Shown here: positions 36,988 through 45,180 of the stretch, in pieces
How the letters are laid out: every line of letters begins with the position of its first letter
Position numbering within the stretch: position 1 is the first letter of the stretch
Origin: Maritimibacter sp.
GTDB taxonomy: Bacteria; Pseudomonadota; Alphaproteobacteria; Rhodobacterales; Rhodobacteraceae
Assembly (NCBI GenBank): GCA_002695005.1
Contig: NZNT01000029.1
Coordinates: 248,001 to 312,000 of the forward strand
DNA: 64,000 bases
Direction: 5' to 3'
Program-made: the position numbers and the translations under genes
The notes under the pieces: generated by a model
The model's database searches: none
Told to the model about the DNA's origin: nothing
What the model saw: only the letters and a program-made list of their open reading frames with translations

Positions 36988-38334
36988 GTGGCGAAGTCCC
37001 CGAAATCCCGCAAGGAAACGGCGAAAGACCCGGCGACCGACAATTCCAAGACGGATGAAGTCGAAGACGCGGTCATCGTCGGTGACGGCGAAGTAACTCA
37101 GACGCCGGGAGAGGATGACGCCAAGGCTGAACCGTCGTCCGAACCCGAGACGGAAGCAGCGGCCGAGGACGATACCGACGCGGTCGCCGAGTCGAATGGC
37201 GAATCCGAGGATGCGACGCCTGAGTCGGAAGCCCCTTGGGGTAGTAGCGAAGCCAAGTCGCCCGTCGAAGACAAACCGCAGCCAGAAGATAACGATGCCC
37301 CCGCCACGGCTATGCCCGTTGTTGCGGAGCCGAAGTCGAGCAGTGGCGGCGGCACCGCGCTTGGCGGCATGGTTCTGGGCGGCCTGATCGCAGGCTTCAT
37401 TGGGTTCGGCATCGCTCAGTTCATGTCTGGTGGCTGGCCGTTCGAGACGACCGAAGCCGATCCAATGAGAGAAACGGTCGCCGCACAGAGTGACGAGATC
37501 GCCGCCTTGCGAGAGCGGGTCGATGCGCAGGCACAGGAGATCGAGAGTCTGGGGGCCGACTCTTCAGTGGAAGAGCTCGGAGATGCGCTCAGGGCAAATA
37601 TTCTAGCCACGCAATCGCGTATCGATGAGCTCACTGCCACCGTCAACGGATTCGAGGAACGTCTGACCACGCTTGAGAAGATGCCGAGTGGCGACAGCTC
37701 CGAAGCGGCGGAAACCGCGGCGGCGGCCTATGAGCGTGAGCTCGCGGACATGCGCGCCATGCTCGACCGCGAACTTGAGAACCTCAGGGCGCAGCAGGAG
37801 GATGCCGAAGCGCTTCAAGCGAACGCTGCGCAATCGGCTCAGGCGGCATCGGCTCGCGCCGCCCTGTCCCGGATCATGGCGGCGCTCGATTCCGGTCAGC
37901 CCTTCGACGACGCTCTGTTCGACCTGACGACTGCCACCGGCGCGGAAGCACCCGATGGTCTCGCGAATGTGGCGAACGATGGCGTGCCAACTCTCGGCGC
38001 ACTTCAGGAAAGCTTCCCCGAAATGGCGCGGGCCGCGCTGGATGACAGCCTGCGTGCGATGGTCGAGGCGGGTGAAATCGGGCGTGGCGAGGCATTCTTG
38101 CGCACGCAGCTCGGCACCCGCTCGCTGGAACCGCAGGAAGGGGACGACCCGGATGCGATCCTGTCGCGCGCTGAATTCGAACTTCAGAACGGCCGTATCG
38201 CGCAGGCTCTGAGTGAGCTGGAAGCAATGCCTGAGGCCGCGCAGCCCGCGATGGACGACTGGATCGCACGGGCCCGTACGCGGCTTGTGGCCCTCGAAGC
38301 CGGTTCGTCGCTTGCCGACACACTGAACCAATAA
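36988..38334 (+). CDS. Mitofilin/Mic60-like inner-membrane protein
   Basis: The alphaproteobacterial homologue of mitochondrial Mic60, which shapes and tethers membranes. The 448-residue protein has an acidic, low-complexity N-terminus (to ~residue 110), one transmembrane segment at ~127-147 (GGMVLGGLIAGFIGFGIAQFM without its last residues), a long coiled coil (~155-300, with IAALRERVDAQAQEIESL) and a C-terminal mitofilin-signature helix bundle. GTG 36988 has AGAGGTGA upstream and is preferred over an ATG at 36964. The hemD-mic60-hemY order is a conserved alphaproteobacterial arrangement. Confidence 0.9.
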   Translation: MAKSPKSRKETAKDPATDNSKTDEVEDAVIVGDGEVTQTPGEDDAKAEPSSEPETEAAAEDDTDAVAESNGESEDATPESEAPWGSSEAKSPVEDKPQPEDNDAPATAMPVVAEPKSSSGGGTALGGMVLGGLIAGFIGFGIAQFMSGGWPFETTEADPMRETVAAQSDEIAALRERVDAQAQEIESLGADSSVEELGDALRANILATQSRIDELTATVNGFEERLTTLEKMPSGDSSEAAETAAAAYERELADMRAMLDRELENLRAQQEDAEALQANAAQSAQAASARAALSRIMAALDSGQPFDDALFDLTTATGAEAPDGLANVANDGVPTLGALQESFPEMARAALDDSLRAMVEAGEIGRGEAFLRTQLGTRSLEPQEGDDPDAILSRAEFELQNGRIAQALSELEAMPEAAQPAMDDWIARARTRLVALEAGSSLADTLNQ

Positions 38335-38344
38335 GGAAGACGTA

Positions 38345-39859
38345 ATGCTCTGGTCCCTTTTCAAGATCGTTCTGTTCGTCGTCCTGATCGGCGCAGCTAC
38401 GATCGGCGCGGCCTACCTTCTGGAAACCGATGGCGGCATGCGTATCGACGTTGGCGGAATGGAATTCAACCTCGGCGCTTTGCAGGCAGTGATCGCGCTG
38501 ATCGTTCTGGTCCTTGTGCTTTGGCTGATACTCAAGCTCGCGGGGCTGATCGTCGCCACGATCCGCTTCCTGAACGGAGATGAGACGGCGATTTCCCGTC
38601 ATTTCGACCGGAACCGCGAGCGTAAGGGGTATCAGGCGCTGGCCGAAGGGATGATGGCGCTCGCCTCGGGCGAGGACCGGACCGCGATCACCAAGGCAGC
38701 GCGGGCCGAGCGGTATCTGCGGCGCCCCGAACTCACCAACCTCATCACGGCGCAGGCGGCCGAGATGGCTGGAGACCGCAAGAAGGCGACGCAGGTCTAC
38801 AAGCGGCTGCTCGCGGATGAGCGGACCCGTTTCGTGGGTGTTCGCGGTCTGATGAAGCAAAAGCTCGAAGAGGGCGATACCGAGACGGCGATGAAACTGG
38901 CGGAAAAGGCCTTCGCGCTGAAGCCCCAGCACGCGGAAACGGGCGATGTCCTCCTCGCGCTGCAAGCCACTCAAAACGACTGGACCGGCGCGCGCGATAC
39001 GCTTGGCAAGAAGGTCAAGCACGGGGCACTTCCAAAGGATGTCGGCAAGCGTCGCGATGCCGTGCTCGCCTTGCAGGAAGCCAAGGGCGTCTTCGAAGAG
39101 GGCAACTCGATCCGTGCACGAGAGGCCGCGATCGAAGCCAACAGGCTCTCGCCCGATCTTGTGCCCGCCGCGATCCTCGCTGCGCGGTCCTACATGGAGC
39201 AGGAAAACCCCCGTTACGCTGCCCGCGTTTTGAGCAAGGCCTACAAGGTCACGCCGCACCCGGACATTGCCGCAGCCTTTGCCGAGATCAAGCCGGACGA
39301 AAGCGCCGATGAGCGTCTCAAGCGGTTCAAGACGCTGACCAAGGAGCATCCCGACAGCCCGGAAACTCGGATGCTCCTCGCCGAACTTCAGATCTCCGCC
39401 GGGAACTACCAGAAGGCGCGGGATGCGCTGGGCGACCTACCGACGACCAAACCGACGCAGCGCGTGCTCACCCTTATGGCTGCTATCGAGCGGGGGCTTG
39501 AGGCACCTGACAGCGAGATACGGGGATGGCTGGCTAAGGCGGTCGTCGCGCCCCGCGGACCTCAGTGGGTCTGCGACAAGTGTCATCACATCCACGGCGA
39601 CTGGACTCCGATCTGCGCCAATTGCGGGGCCTTCGATACTCTGAGCTGGACTGAGCCGACTGAGGGCGACGTGCGGATGCCGGGCGGTGCCCGTATGGAC
39701 ACGCTCCTCGTCGGCGCGCCGGATATCGCGCCGGACCCGGAGATGGTTGTGGACGCGCCCGAAGCGGATGCGGAACCCCTCCAGGAAACCCAGGAGGCGG
39801 CCGAGGATGTGGTCGATGTGACACCGGCTGAGGACGCGGAACCCGAGACCAAAAATTAG
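38345..39859 (+). CDS. hemY: HemY-family protein with TPR region and a C-terminal zinc ribbon
   Basis: HemY-N domain inner-membrane protein, linked with haem synthesis by context rather than known activity. The 504-residue product has two N-terminal membrane segments (~residues 5-25 and 40-65), the HemY signature, then TPR-like helices (~85-390) and, at ~409-425, a zinc-ribbon-like CDKCHH...CANC pair. The last ~80 residues are acidic and disordered. It starts 10 bases after mic60 and is the last protein gene before the tRNA. Confidence 0.9.
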   Translation: MLWSLFKIVLFVVLIGAATIGAAYLLETDGGMRIDVGGMEFNLGALQAVIALIVLVLVLWLILKLAGLIVATIRFLNGDETAISRHFDRNRERKGYQALAEGMMALASGEDRTAITKAARAERYLRRPELTNLITAQAAEMAGDRKKATQVYKRLLADERTRFVGVRGLMKQKLEEGDTETAMKLAEKAFALKPQHAETGDVLLALQATQNDWTGARDTLGKKVKHGALPKDVGKRRDAVLALQEAKGVFEEGNSIRAREAAIEANRLSPDLVPAAILAARSYMEQENPRYAARVLSKAYKVTPHPDIAAAFAEIKPDESADERLKRFKTLTKEHPDSPETRMLLAELQISAGNYQKARDALGDLPTTKPTQRVLTLMAAIERGLEAPDSEIRGWLAKAVVAPRGPQWVCDKCHHIHGDWTPICANCGAFDTLSWTEPTEGDVRMPGGARMDTLLVGAPDIAPDPEMVVDAPEADAEPLQETQEAAEDVVDVTPAEDAEPETKN

Positions 39860-39910
39860 GGCTACACACCGTGAAATTGTGGTGATAATCACCGCGCACC
39901 GAAGCGGTGT

Positions 39911-39986
39911 GCCGCTGTAGCTCAGCTGGTAGAGCACGTCATTCGTAATGATGGGGTCGGGGGTTCGAGTCCCTTCAGCGGCACCA
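39911..39986 (+). tRNA. tRNA-Thr (anticodon CGT), with encoded CCA
   Basis: A full cloverleaf is visible: acceptor stem GCCGCTG/CAGCGGC, D arm, anticodon stem CGTCA/TGATG around TTCGTAA with anticodon CGT at 39944-39946, variable loop, T arm with GGTTCGAGTC, discriminator A, and CCA in the DNA. Its 3' end is the attachment site of the element that follows; the tRNA itself stays complete. Confidence 0.97.
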
Positions 39987-39992
39987 CTTCGG
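39971..39992 (+). repeat. Left attachment repeat (attL)
   Basis: 22-bp direct repeat beginning CCCTTCAGCGGCACCACTTC; first 16 bases are the tRNA-Thr 3' end. Identical to 46854-46875. Confidence 0.92.
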
Positions 39993-40012
39993 GTAACTAA
40001 ATATTTGTTTTT

Positions 40013-40053
40013 AAAGGGGAAACGGGTTTTAACCCCACTTCAATCCCCCTTTT
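40013..40053 (+). terminator. Nested inverted repeat at the left end of the element
   Basis: AAAGGGG (40013-40019) pairs with CCCC-TTTT (40046-40053) around an inner GGGTT/AACCC stem. It could end tRNA-Thr transcription from the left and the zinc-ribbon gene from the right. The T tract on the plus strand is four bases. Confidence 0.35.
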
Positions 40054-40073
40054 CGTCCCCCTACGCGACTGCA

Positions 40074-40703
40074 CTAAGGTTGCAATGATGGGTCCAGTTT
40101 AAGCAGCGCGAAAGCAAAATGCGCCGCGAATCCTTCCTCCGCTTCATCGGTCAGTTCCCACACCTGCCTAGACAACCGTTCATAGGTATTGCGATGCATC
40201 CCTTTCGGTCGTCCACGGGGCAAACCCTCAAGGCCCAAGTCCCAGCCCAGCCGGGTTCTGATTTTGTCAGCCTTCCGCGCGGCCCTGTCGTAGCTCTTTT
40301 CTCGCTGAGAAGGGTAGGCGAGCTGGTGGCAATGCCTGCACGCAAAAATGCGACCGCCGTAGAGTTTGGCGACCCTTCGACCGCATCCGTACGCAGGACA
40401 TAGGAACCACTGGCGTTCGCCGCCGTAGTTGCAGGCCGTGGACGTCAGCCAAACGGGATACTCTATGTCCTCCCAATCGCTACCGTTCTCTTTGCATCGG
40501 TAAATGAGTCTGACGCTGTTTCGCTCAACAGCCACTTGGATTGAGCCGGTCTTTTCGCCGTCCACAGTCCATTGCCAGCCGAACCGATTGCAGGGATTGA
40601 GAAGCCCGTCACGCGCCCAGCGCCGAACGTCCAACGCGCGGTAGTCTGTCACGGTGTTCTTCGTGTTCCAGTGCCAGTGCCGCCCGCTTCCTAGACCGCC
40701 CAT
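40074..40703 (-). CDS. Zinc-ribbon-like hypothetical protein of mobile elements
   Basis: A 209-residue soluble protein, MGGLGSGRHWHW at the start with GGAGG upstream. The central region has a Cys-x5-Cys pair and CRHC (CPAYGCGRR...FACRHC, residues ~101-128), a probable zinc ribbon, followed by a basic stretch (~140-165). Such MGGxGSGR-type proteins are common on alphaproteobacterial islands and plasmids and their role is unknown. It lies 60 bases downstream of the restriction-modification gene, in the same operon. A DNA-binding accessory role is only inference. Confidence 0.75.
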   Translation of the reverse strand: MGGLGSGRHWHWNTKNTVTDYRALDVRRWARDGLLNPCNRFGWQWTVDGEKTGSIQVAVERNSVRLIYRCKENGSDWEDIEYPVWLTSTACNYGGERQWFLCPAYGCGRRVAKLYGGRIFACRHCHQLAYPSQREKSYDRAARKADKIRTRLGWDLGLEGLPRGRPKGMHRNTYERLSRQVWELTDEAEEGFAAHFAFALLKLDPSLQP

Positions 40704-40763
40704 AGCTCGCCTCCGATTTTGTCGAAATCATTAGGCAAATCATAGCAAACGGGCGGGTCAACG

Positions 40764-43625
40764 TCAGGGTGTTGCTTCCGCTTTGGCGCGTTCCTGATTA
40801 AGTTGAAACAGCCGAGAGAGGATTTCGTCGTCAGTCAGATTTCCGCTACGCCAGTCTTCGCCCCAGCCGTAAGCATCCGCGACAGCTTCGTCCAGCTTCG
40901 TATGGGCGTGGTCCAGCCATGCGGGGCGCGCGTTGTAGAGGTTGGTCAGGGTGCGCTTTTTGAGTTCCTTCGCGGCTTTGTCGTCTTTAGGTATCAGCCG
41001 GTCAGGGTAGCCTTCGACCACCTCGGGAACCCGGTCCACAAGGTCAGGCGGGTTCAGCCAGTTTTCGCGAAGGCGGTTCAATTCTGCAGCGGCTTCGGCG
41101 ATTTTCTGGGCGTTGGCTTCGTCTCTATAGTCGGCGGCGGGGATATCCGGGGCAAGGCCATCCGGGAAGGGAAAGGTCTCGAAAGTGCTCGACGGTGTAT
41201 ACCGGGGCCGGTCTTCGAGCGAGGTACCCATACGTAGCGCCCACAGTTCGTGGAAATGTGAATGTAGGACGCCGAATGTAGCGTCGTCATCACGGGCGAT
41301 TGCGACAGTTGCCGAGTCGGGCAACACCGACGTTTCGCGCCAAACAAACAAACGGTGCTTTGCGACCCGAGGCGTTACAATGTACCTTTCCAGTTTTTGC
41401 AGGGCGTTCGACATTGCCGGTCGCGGGTCACCGTGCAGCCACCACTTTGTTCGGTGCCATTGACGCCGCAGATTTACCCGCGTTGGACGGACATTCGTTA
41501 GAACATGTTCGAACGGCACTTCGAAGAGAGATGCTTCCTGTTCGGACATTTTCGAACCGAAATGCACGATCCACGTGTCGGAATCCCGGCGTACGATGCT
41601 CGCACCATTCGTCCATGGCATGACGACTTCCGAATTCCGCTTTCCATTCGGGTTCGAAGGCAAGGCCAGCCATTGCCTTGCAATCGTTCCGGGAATATCG
41701 AAAGGACCGTTTTTCTGGGTCCCGATGAAACTAATGCCTTTATTCTTCTTAAGAGCGTACGCTTTGGACAAGGAAACACCAGCTCGCAGCGTCGAGTGGA
41801 TTTCACCGACCGAATGCCCATCTAGCAGCCGCTCATCTTCCGGCGGATTGCCGAAGAGAATAAGCGCGACCCTCACGGAAGCGCCATCGACGACCCAAGG
41901 CTCGTCGCGCCATGCCGACCATATTTCGGAAGACGTCTTGACCAGTTCTAAGGTTGGAAGGTTGTTGCCACCCGAAATAGAATTAGTCGCGACAAGGCCC
42001 GCTCGTTCCAAACCGCCGGTGTTCAATTTGGTCAACGCTTGCACAAACCAGTAGCAAACCAAATCAGAACGGCCCGGAATGTCGTCTTGAAAGGCTGAGC
42101 GAAGTTCAGACACGTAGCTTTCGCCAAGCGCGGCAATCATTCGGCGGTCGCCAAGAAAAGGTGGATTCCCGACCACCACGTCAACATCCGGCCAGTCTGC
42201 CTTGGTCCCGTCCGGGGCAAGGACGGCATCCCGGTTTTCGATAGTGCCCAACGGGCGCAGGATCGGGTTTCGGGCTGCATCGAAACCGTTGCGTCGCATC
42301 CACTGAATTTCCCCAACCCAGACCGACACCCTCGCCAGTTCGGCGGCATAGGGATTCAGTTCGATGCCCTTTACGCATTCCGGCCCAATTGACGGAAAAC
42401 CCCGTGAAAGTCCGAGCGCCTCGGCTTCGAGATTGACGCGGTGTTCAATGTCTTTGAGCGCCAAAAGAGAGAGATACAGGAAGTTACCGGACCCACATGC
42501 AGGGTCCAGCACGCGAAAGCCCTTCAGGCGCTCTAGGAAGCCCACCTGGAGCCGTTCTGCGTCTTTCTCAGCCCGCGTCTGCGCGCCTTTGCTTTTGGCG
42601 TCCTTGGCCTTCGCTAGAGCCGTTTCGATCTGTGTCCGAACATCCGCCCATTCTGCCAACAGCGGCTCCACAATGACCGGACCGACAATCTGCATGATTT
42701 TTTCTCGGTCGGTGTAGTGCGCTCCAAGCTGGCTTCGCTTGTCGGGGTCCAAGCCACGCTCAAACAATGTGCCGAGAATGGACGGGTCGATTTCCGACCA
42801 ATCGAGCCGCGCCGCAGCCAGCAGGTCCAGAACATCTGCTTTCTCAAGCGGCAGCGCGGCGTCACTGTCGAACAGGCCGCCGTTGAACCACTCCACCCGT
42901 TCGAACCCGACCATGCCGCCGGATTGCATTGCTGAGAAAAGGACCCGCGCATGATCCGCGAAGTCCTGCGGCGACCGCTCGCAATGCTCCAGCATCCTCT
43001 GGAACATCTTGTTGGGCAGGAGATCTACGTCTTCAGCGAACATACAGAAGACCAGCCGGTTCACGAAGTGCGCGACCGTTTCCGGGTCGTTTCCACGCTC
43101 GCGAAGCCGCTGGGCCAAAGCCGCGAACCTCTCCGCCGCTTCCTCGGTCAGCATTTGCCGCGTCTTGGCGGGTTTCAGTTTGTCCGGGTCTTCGAAACAG
43201 GCGCGGAGAAGGTCGCGCGTTGCCGCGTCCCGCAAGTCTTCGAGCGAGAAGTCGTGGACGTGCTGAACAGTGTTCGTCCAGTTCGTGTGAACCCTGAACC
43301 GCTCCATGTCAGAGACGATGAGAAGTGGCGGGTTCTCTAGAGCGATTGCATATTGCAGGAGCTGGTCAAAGGCTTTGTCCAAGTCCTTTTTCTTGCCCTT
43401 GTATTCCCACGCGAACCGCTCTTTCCGCCAGACGTCTGCCCAGCCTTCGCCACCGGACGTCTTCGACGCGCCCTTTTCAAAGGTGAACCAATCGCCTTTT
43501 GGGTCTGCCGTTATGGGGTCTTCAATGCCGAGAAGGGCGCAAATGTCGTTGAAGTGAGATTGGGACGCGCTGCGTTCCTTGAGTTCGACAGCCTTCCACT
43601 TGGCAATGAAATCGTCTGGCGTCAT
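40764..43625 (-). CDS. MmeI-like type IIL restriction-modification enzyme
   Basis: A single 953-residue chain that cuts and methylates. N-terminal nuclease: Asp64 and Glu74-x-Lys76 (GWADVW...FAWEYKGKKKDLDKA) form the PD-ExK site as in MmeI. A helical linker follows, then an N6-adenine methyltransferase with motif I DPACGSGNFLYL at ~372-383 and motif IV NPPF at ~486, and a C-terminal target-recognition region (~600-900). Length matches MmeI (919). Both active sites look intact, so it should be an active barrier to foreign DNA. The recognition site cannot be read off. No separate methylase is present; none is needed in this class. GGGGGG precedes the ATG. Confidence 0.92.
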   Translation of the reverse strand: MTPDDFIAKWKAVELKERSASQSHFNDICALLGIEDPITADPKGDWFTFEKGASKTSGGEGWADVWRKERFAWEYKGKKKDLDKAFDQLLQYAIALENPPLLIVSDMERFRVHTNWTNTVQHVHDFSLEDLRDAATRDLLRACFEDPDKLKPAKTRQMLTEEAAERFAALAQRLRERGNDPETVAHFVNRLVFCMFAEDVDLLPNKMFQRMLEHCERSPQDFADHARVLFSAMQSGGMVGFERVEWFNGGLFDSDAALPLEKADVLDLLAAARLDWSEIDPSILGTLFERGLDPDKRSQLGAHYTDREKIMQIVGPVIVEPLLAEWADVRTQIETALAKAKDAKSKGAQTRAEKDAERLQVGFLERLKGFRVLDPACGSGNFLYLSLLALKDIEHRVNLEAEALGLSRGFPSIGPECVKGIELNPYAAELARVSVWVGEIQWMRRNGFDAARNPILRPLGTIENRDAVLAPDGTKADWPDVDVVVGNPPFLGDRRMIAALGESYVSELRSAFQDDIPGRSDLVCYWFVQALTKLNTGGLERAGLVATNSISGGNNLPTLELVKTSSEIWSAWRDEPWVVDGASVRVALILFGNPPEDERLLDGHSVGEIHSTLRAGVSLSKAYALKKNKGISFIGTQKNGPFDIPGTIARQWLALPSNPNGKRNSEVVMPWTNGASIVRRDSDTWIVHFGSKMSEQEASLFEVPFEHVLTNVRPTRVNLRRQWHRTKWWLHGDPRPAMSNALQKLERYIVTPRVAKHRLFVWRETSVLPDSATVAIARDDDATFGVLHSHFHELWALRMGTSLEDRPRYTPSSTFETFPFPDGLAPDIPAADYRDEANAQKIAEAAAELNRLRENWLNPPDLVDRVPEVVEGYPDRLIPKDDKAAKELKKRTLTNLYNARPAWLDHAHTKLDEAVADAYGWGEDWRSGNLTDDEILSRLFQLNQERAKAEATP

Positions 43626-43722
43626 TCGTCCCCCCGGTTTTCCGCCATAAGACTGACCAAGCGGGATAGTTACAACCCTGCCGTTTGGAGACTTTGCCCA
43701 GCGCCGCCGCTAACGTCAGACC

Positions 43723-43745
43723 CCCCGGACTTTGAGTGTCCGGGG
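43723..43745. repeat. Hairpin upstream of the restriction gene, flanked by GTCAGAC repeats
   Basis: CCCCGGAC and GTCCGGGG form an 8-bp stem around TTTGAGT. The 7-mer GTCAGAC lies on each side (43715-43721 and 43747-43753) in direct orientation. It is about 100 bases upstream of the restriction-modification start codon. Possible terminator or leader element. Confidence 0.5.
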
Positions 43746-43808
43746 CGTCAGACAACGCGGCTCATTCCACGCCTTGCCTATGGCTAGATGTATATATGTC
43801 CGGGTTTT

Positions 43809-43913
43809 CGTGCATCGAAGACCAAGGGTTTTTCCCGGTTCGCGGCACAATGGTTGTGACGCCTTTCCTGCGTTCAGGAAACGAAAGCACAATCATTGTG
43901 ACACCGATGCACG
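43809..43913. repeat. Nested inverted-repeat cluster (possible operator or origin)
   Basis: Outer pair CGTGCATCG (43809-43817) and CGATGCACG (43905-43913). Between them are two near-identical palindromes CACAATGGTTGTGAC (43846-43860) and CACAATCATTGTGAC (43888-43902), centre to centre 42 bp, about four helical turns. The right one overlaps the last codons of the HTH gene. The layout is that of a dimeric regulator's operators, or short iterons of a replication start. Confidence 0.6.
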
Positions 43914-44321
43914 GTTTTTGTGCGGGGCTTTCGCGTCTATTTCCCTCCACTTTAGAAAGGCTTTCGAAGCTGACTTGCCGTTCGCGCTGGGCAGTTCCGT
44001 CAATGCCCAGAGCGCGGCACGGCCAACGCCATCCGGCCCAAGATAGGCCCCTTGGGTCTTGGCGATGAACCCGCGTTCCTCCAAGTCCCGGAACCAAAGC
44101 CCAATGGTGTTGCGATGGGCGTTCAAGGCTTCTGCGGCGTCTCTGTAGCTCAGGATGATGTTGCCGTTGTTCGATCCGTTGAAGCGGCGTTTCAGTTCGA
44201 TATAGAGCGCCCGTGGGCCGGGTTTGAGCGTGGCCCAGGCTTGCGTTCGTTGCAGGTATTCGGGGAGCTGGACGTGACGCCCAGCCCCCCCTTTGCCCTG
44301 CCTGTAGGGCTTTCCGGTCAC
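43893..44321 (-). CDS. Helix-turn-helix protein of the element
   Basis: A 142-residue protein. The GTG at 44321 overlaps the TGA of the preceding small gene (GTGA) and has AGGAGGG 9 bases upstream; an ATG at 44405 would overlap that gene and lacks such a site. Residues ~50-110 (LKPGPRALYIELKRRFNG..., SYRDAAEALNAHRNTIGLWF) form a winged-helix-like region. Such proteins, common on Rhodobacteraceae islands, may be replication- or gene-regulatory. The gene's end overlaps the right palindrome of the 43.8-kb repeat patch, so it may autoregulate. Confidence 0.7.
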   Translation of the reverse strand: MTGKPYRQGKGGAGRHVQLPEYLQRTQAWATLKPGPRALYIELKRRFNGSNNGNIILSYRDAAEALNAHRNTIGLWFRDLEERGFIAKTQGAYLGPDGVGRAALWALTELPSANGKSASKAFLKWREIDAKAPHKNRASVSQ

Positions 44322-44488
44322 TGGTCTTGGCCCTCCTTGCACTTGAGCGCCCTCCAGAGGCGCATAGAGGCGATTGAAGAGGGACAGCCGCCCAGACAGA
44401 GCCAAGCACCCTCAGCGACCGCCTCAGCGGCTTTCTGGACGTCTACATGCCACCGGCCATTCTGGTGGCGCAGCCGAACACGTTCCAT
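44318..44488 (-). CDS. Small hypothetical protein of the element
   Basis: A 56-residue protein from ATG 44488 (MERVRLRHQNGRWHVDVQKA), with GGAG 6 bases upstream. Its start lies one base after the stop of the 30-codon gene and its stop overlaps the next start, so it sits in a tightly coupled run. The C-terminal part, with a GGCPSSIASMRLWRAL stretch, has no recognised fold. I do not know its function. Confidence 0.6.
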   Translation of the reverse strand: MERVRLRHQNGRWHVDVQKAAEAVAEGAWLCLGGCPSSIASMRLWRALKCKEGQDQ

Positions 44489-44489
44489 T

Positions 44490-44582
44490 TCAGTCTCCAT
44501 AGATCAAACGCGCCAAGAGCCTCGCGCGGCTCTCGGAAATTCCATGCTTGCGGCGCAGCCGCGCAATCTGTTGACGAGTCAT
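44490..44582 (-). CDS. 30-codon HTH-like peptide gene
   Basis: Reading from ATG 44582 gives a 30-residue peptide beginning MTRQQIARLRRKHG, ending RLIYGD. Its ATG overlaps the previous TGA (ATGA), and its TGA is one base before the next ATG. The pattern of basic helices resembles the start of HTH proteins seen on Rhodobacteraceae islands (QIAxLRxxFGLSExxARLxAxLxYG). It is too short for routine ORF calls; tight coupling on both sides argues it is real. Confidence 0.6.
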   Translation of the reverse strand: MTRQQIARLRRKHGISESRARLLARLIYGD

Positions 44583-44887
44583 TCCGCCGCCTCCCGCGCT
44601 TGAGGCGTCACGGTCGCTTGTAGAACGTAGCGAGCGTGCGACCCGGCGAAGGGACCGTGATGCTGCTCGTGGATGGTCTCAATCGGGACGCCCAGCGCTC
44701 TGAGATTGAACACATATCCGGACCAACGCGGCGCTGGGTTGTCGATGGGCGTGCAGCCCCGTTCTCCCGCTCGCATGAGTTCTTCTATTGCCCATCGGTC
44801 TCGGCCCGAAACGGTGATGGTGAAGGGGGGGCGTCCCTTCGGTTCAACCGCGTAAGCGGTAGCGCCCCATTCCTGCGATGCAGTCAT
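44579..44887 (-). CDS. Small winged-helix-like hypothetical protein
   Basis: A 102-residue protein from ATG 44887 (MTASQEWGATAYAVEPKGRPP; AAAGG upstream); a Met seven codons earlier is possible. Residues ~35-75 (IEELMRAGERGCTPIDNPAPRW, YVFNLRALGVPIETIHEQ) match the winged-helix proteins found in Rhodobacteraceae prophages and islands. First gene of the coupled run that follows the AlpA-like gene by ~116 bases. A regulatory role is inferred. Confidence 0.7.
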   Translation of the reverse strand: MTASQEWGATAYAVEPKGRPPFTITVSGRDRWAIEELMRAGERGCTPIDNPAPRWSGYVFNLRALGVPIETIHEQHHGPFAGSHARYVLQATVTPQAREAAE

Positions 44888-45003
44888 GGCTATGCCTTTC
44901 TTTGGCATTGATGAAAGGGAGCGCTGGGCGTATCTAGGTGGGGTAGTTGCCGCTACATTCCCGCACTAGGCTCAGCGCGTCCCGCGTGGTTTGGTGCGGG
45001 ACC

Positions 45004-45180
45004 TTACCGCACAGTGCTGGCCGAAACCGCCGCCTCAATATCGGCTTCGCGCCAGTAGAGGCGGCTCCCGATTTTGAAGGGCTTGGGCAAACGTCCGTTT
45101 TCCACATCGCGGTAAATCGTCGTTCGGCCTCTGCCTCCCAGTTTTGCCTGTAGGTCTTGAAACGTCAGGTATCTTTCCAT
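45004..45180 (-). CDS. AlpA-like excisionase/regulator (58 residues)
   Basis: On the minus strand ATG 45180 to TAA 45004 encodes MERYLTFQDLQAKLGG..., a 58-residue HTH_17/AlpA-type protein with TTIYRDVENGRLPKPFKIG and YWREADIEAAV. Such proteins regulate or help excise integrases of this class. AAGGA lies upstream. It is short enough to be missed by an automatic ORF scan with a 60-residue floor. It is transcribed ahead of the small-gene operon and downstream of the integrase, with a promoter candidate of its own. Confidence 0.9.
   Translation of the reverse strand: MERYLTFQDLQAKLGGRGRTTIYRDVENGRLPKPFKIGSRLYWREADIEAAVSASTVR

Noticed and set aside
43522-43755. 77-codon minus-strand frame before the restriction gene
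   Set aside because: It overlaps the true start of the MmeI-like gene and the hairpin region; no homology.
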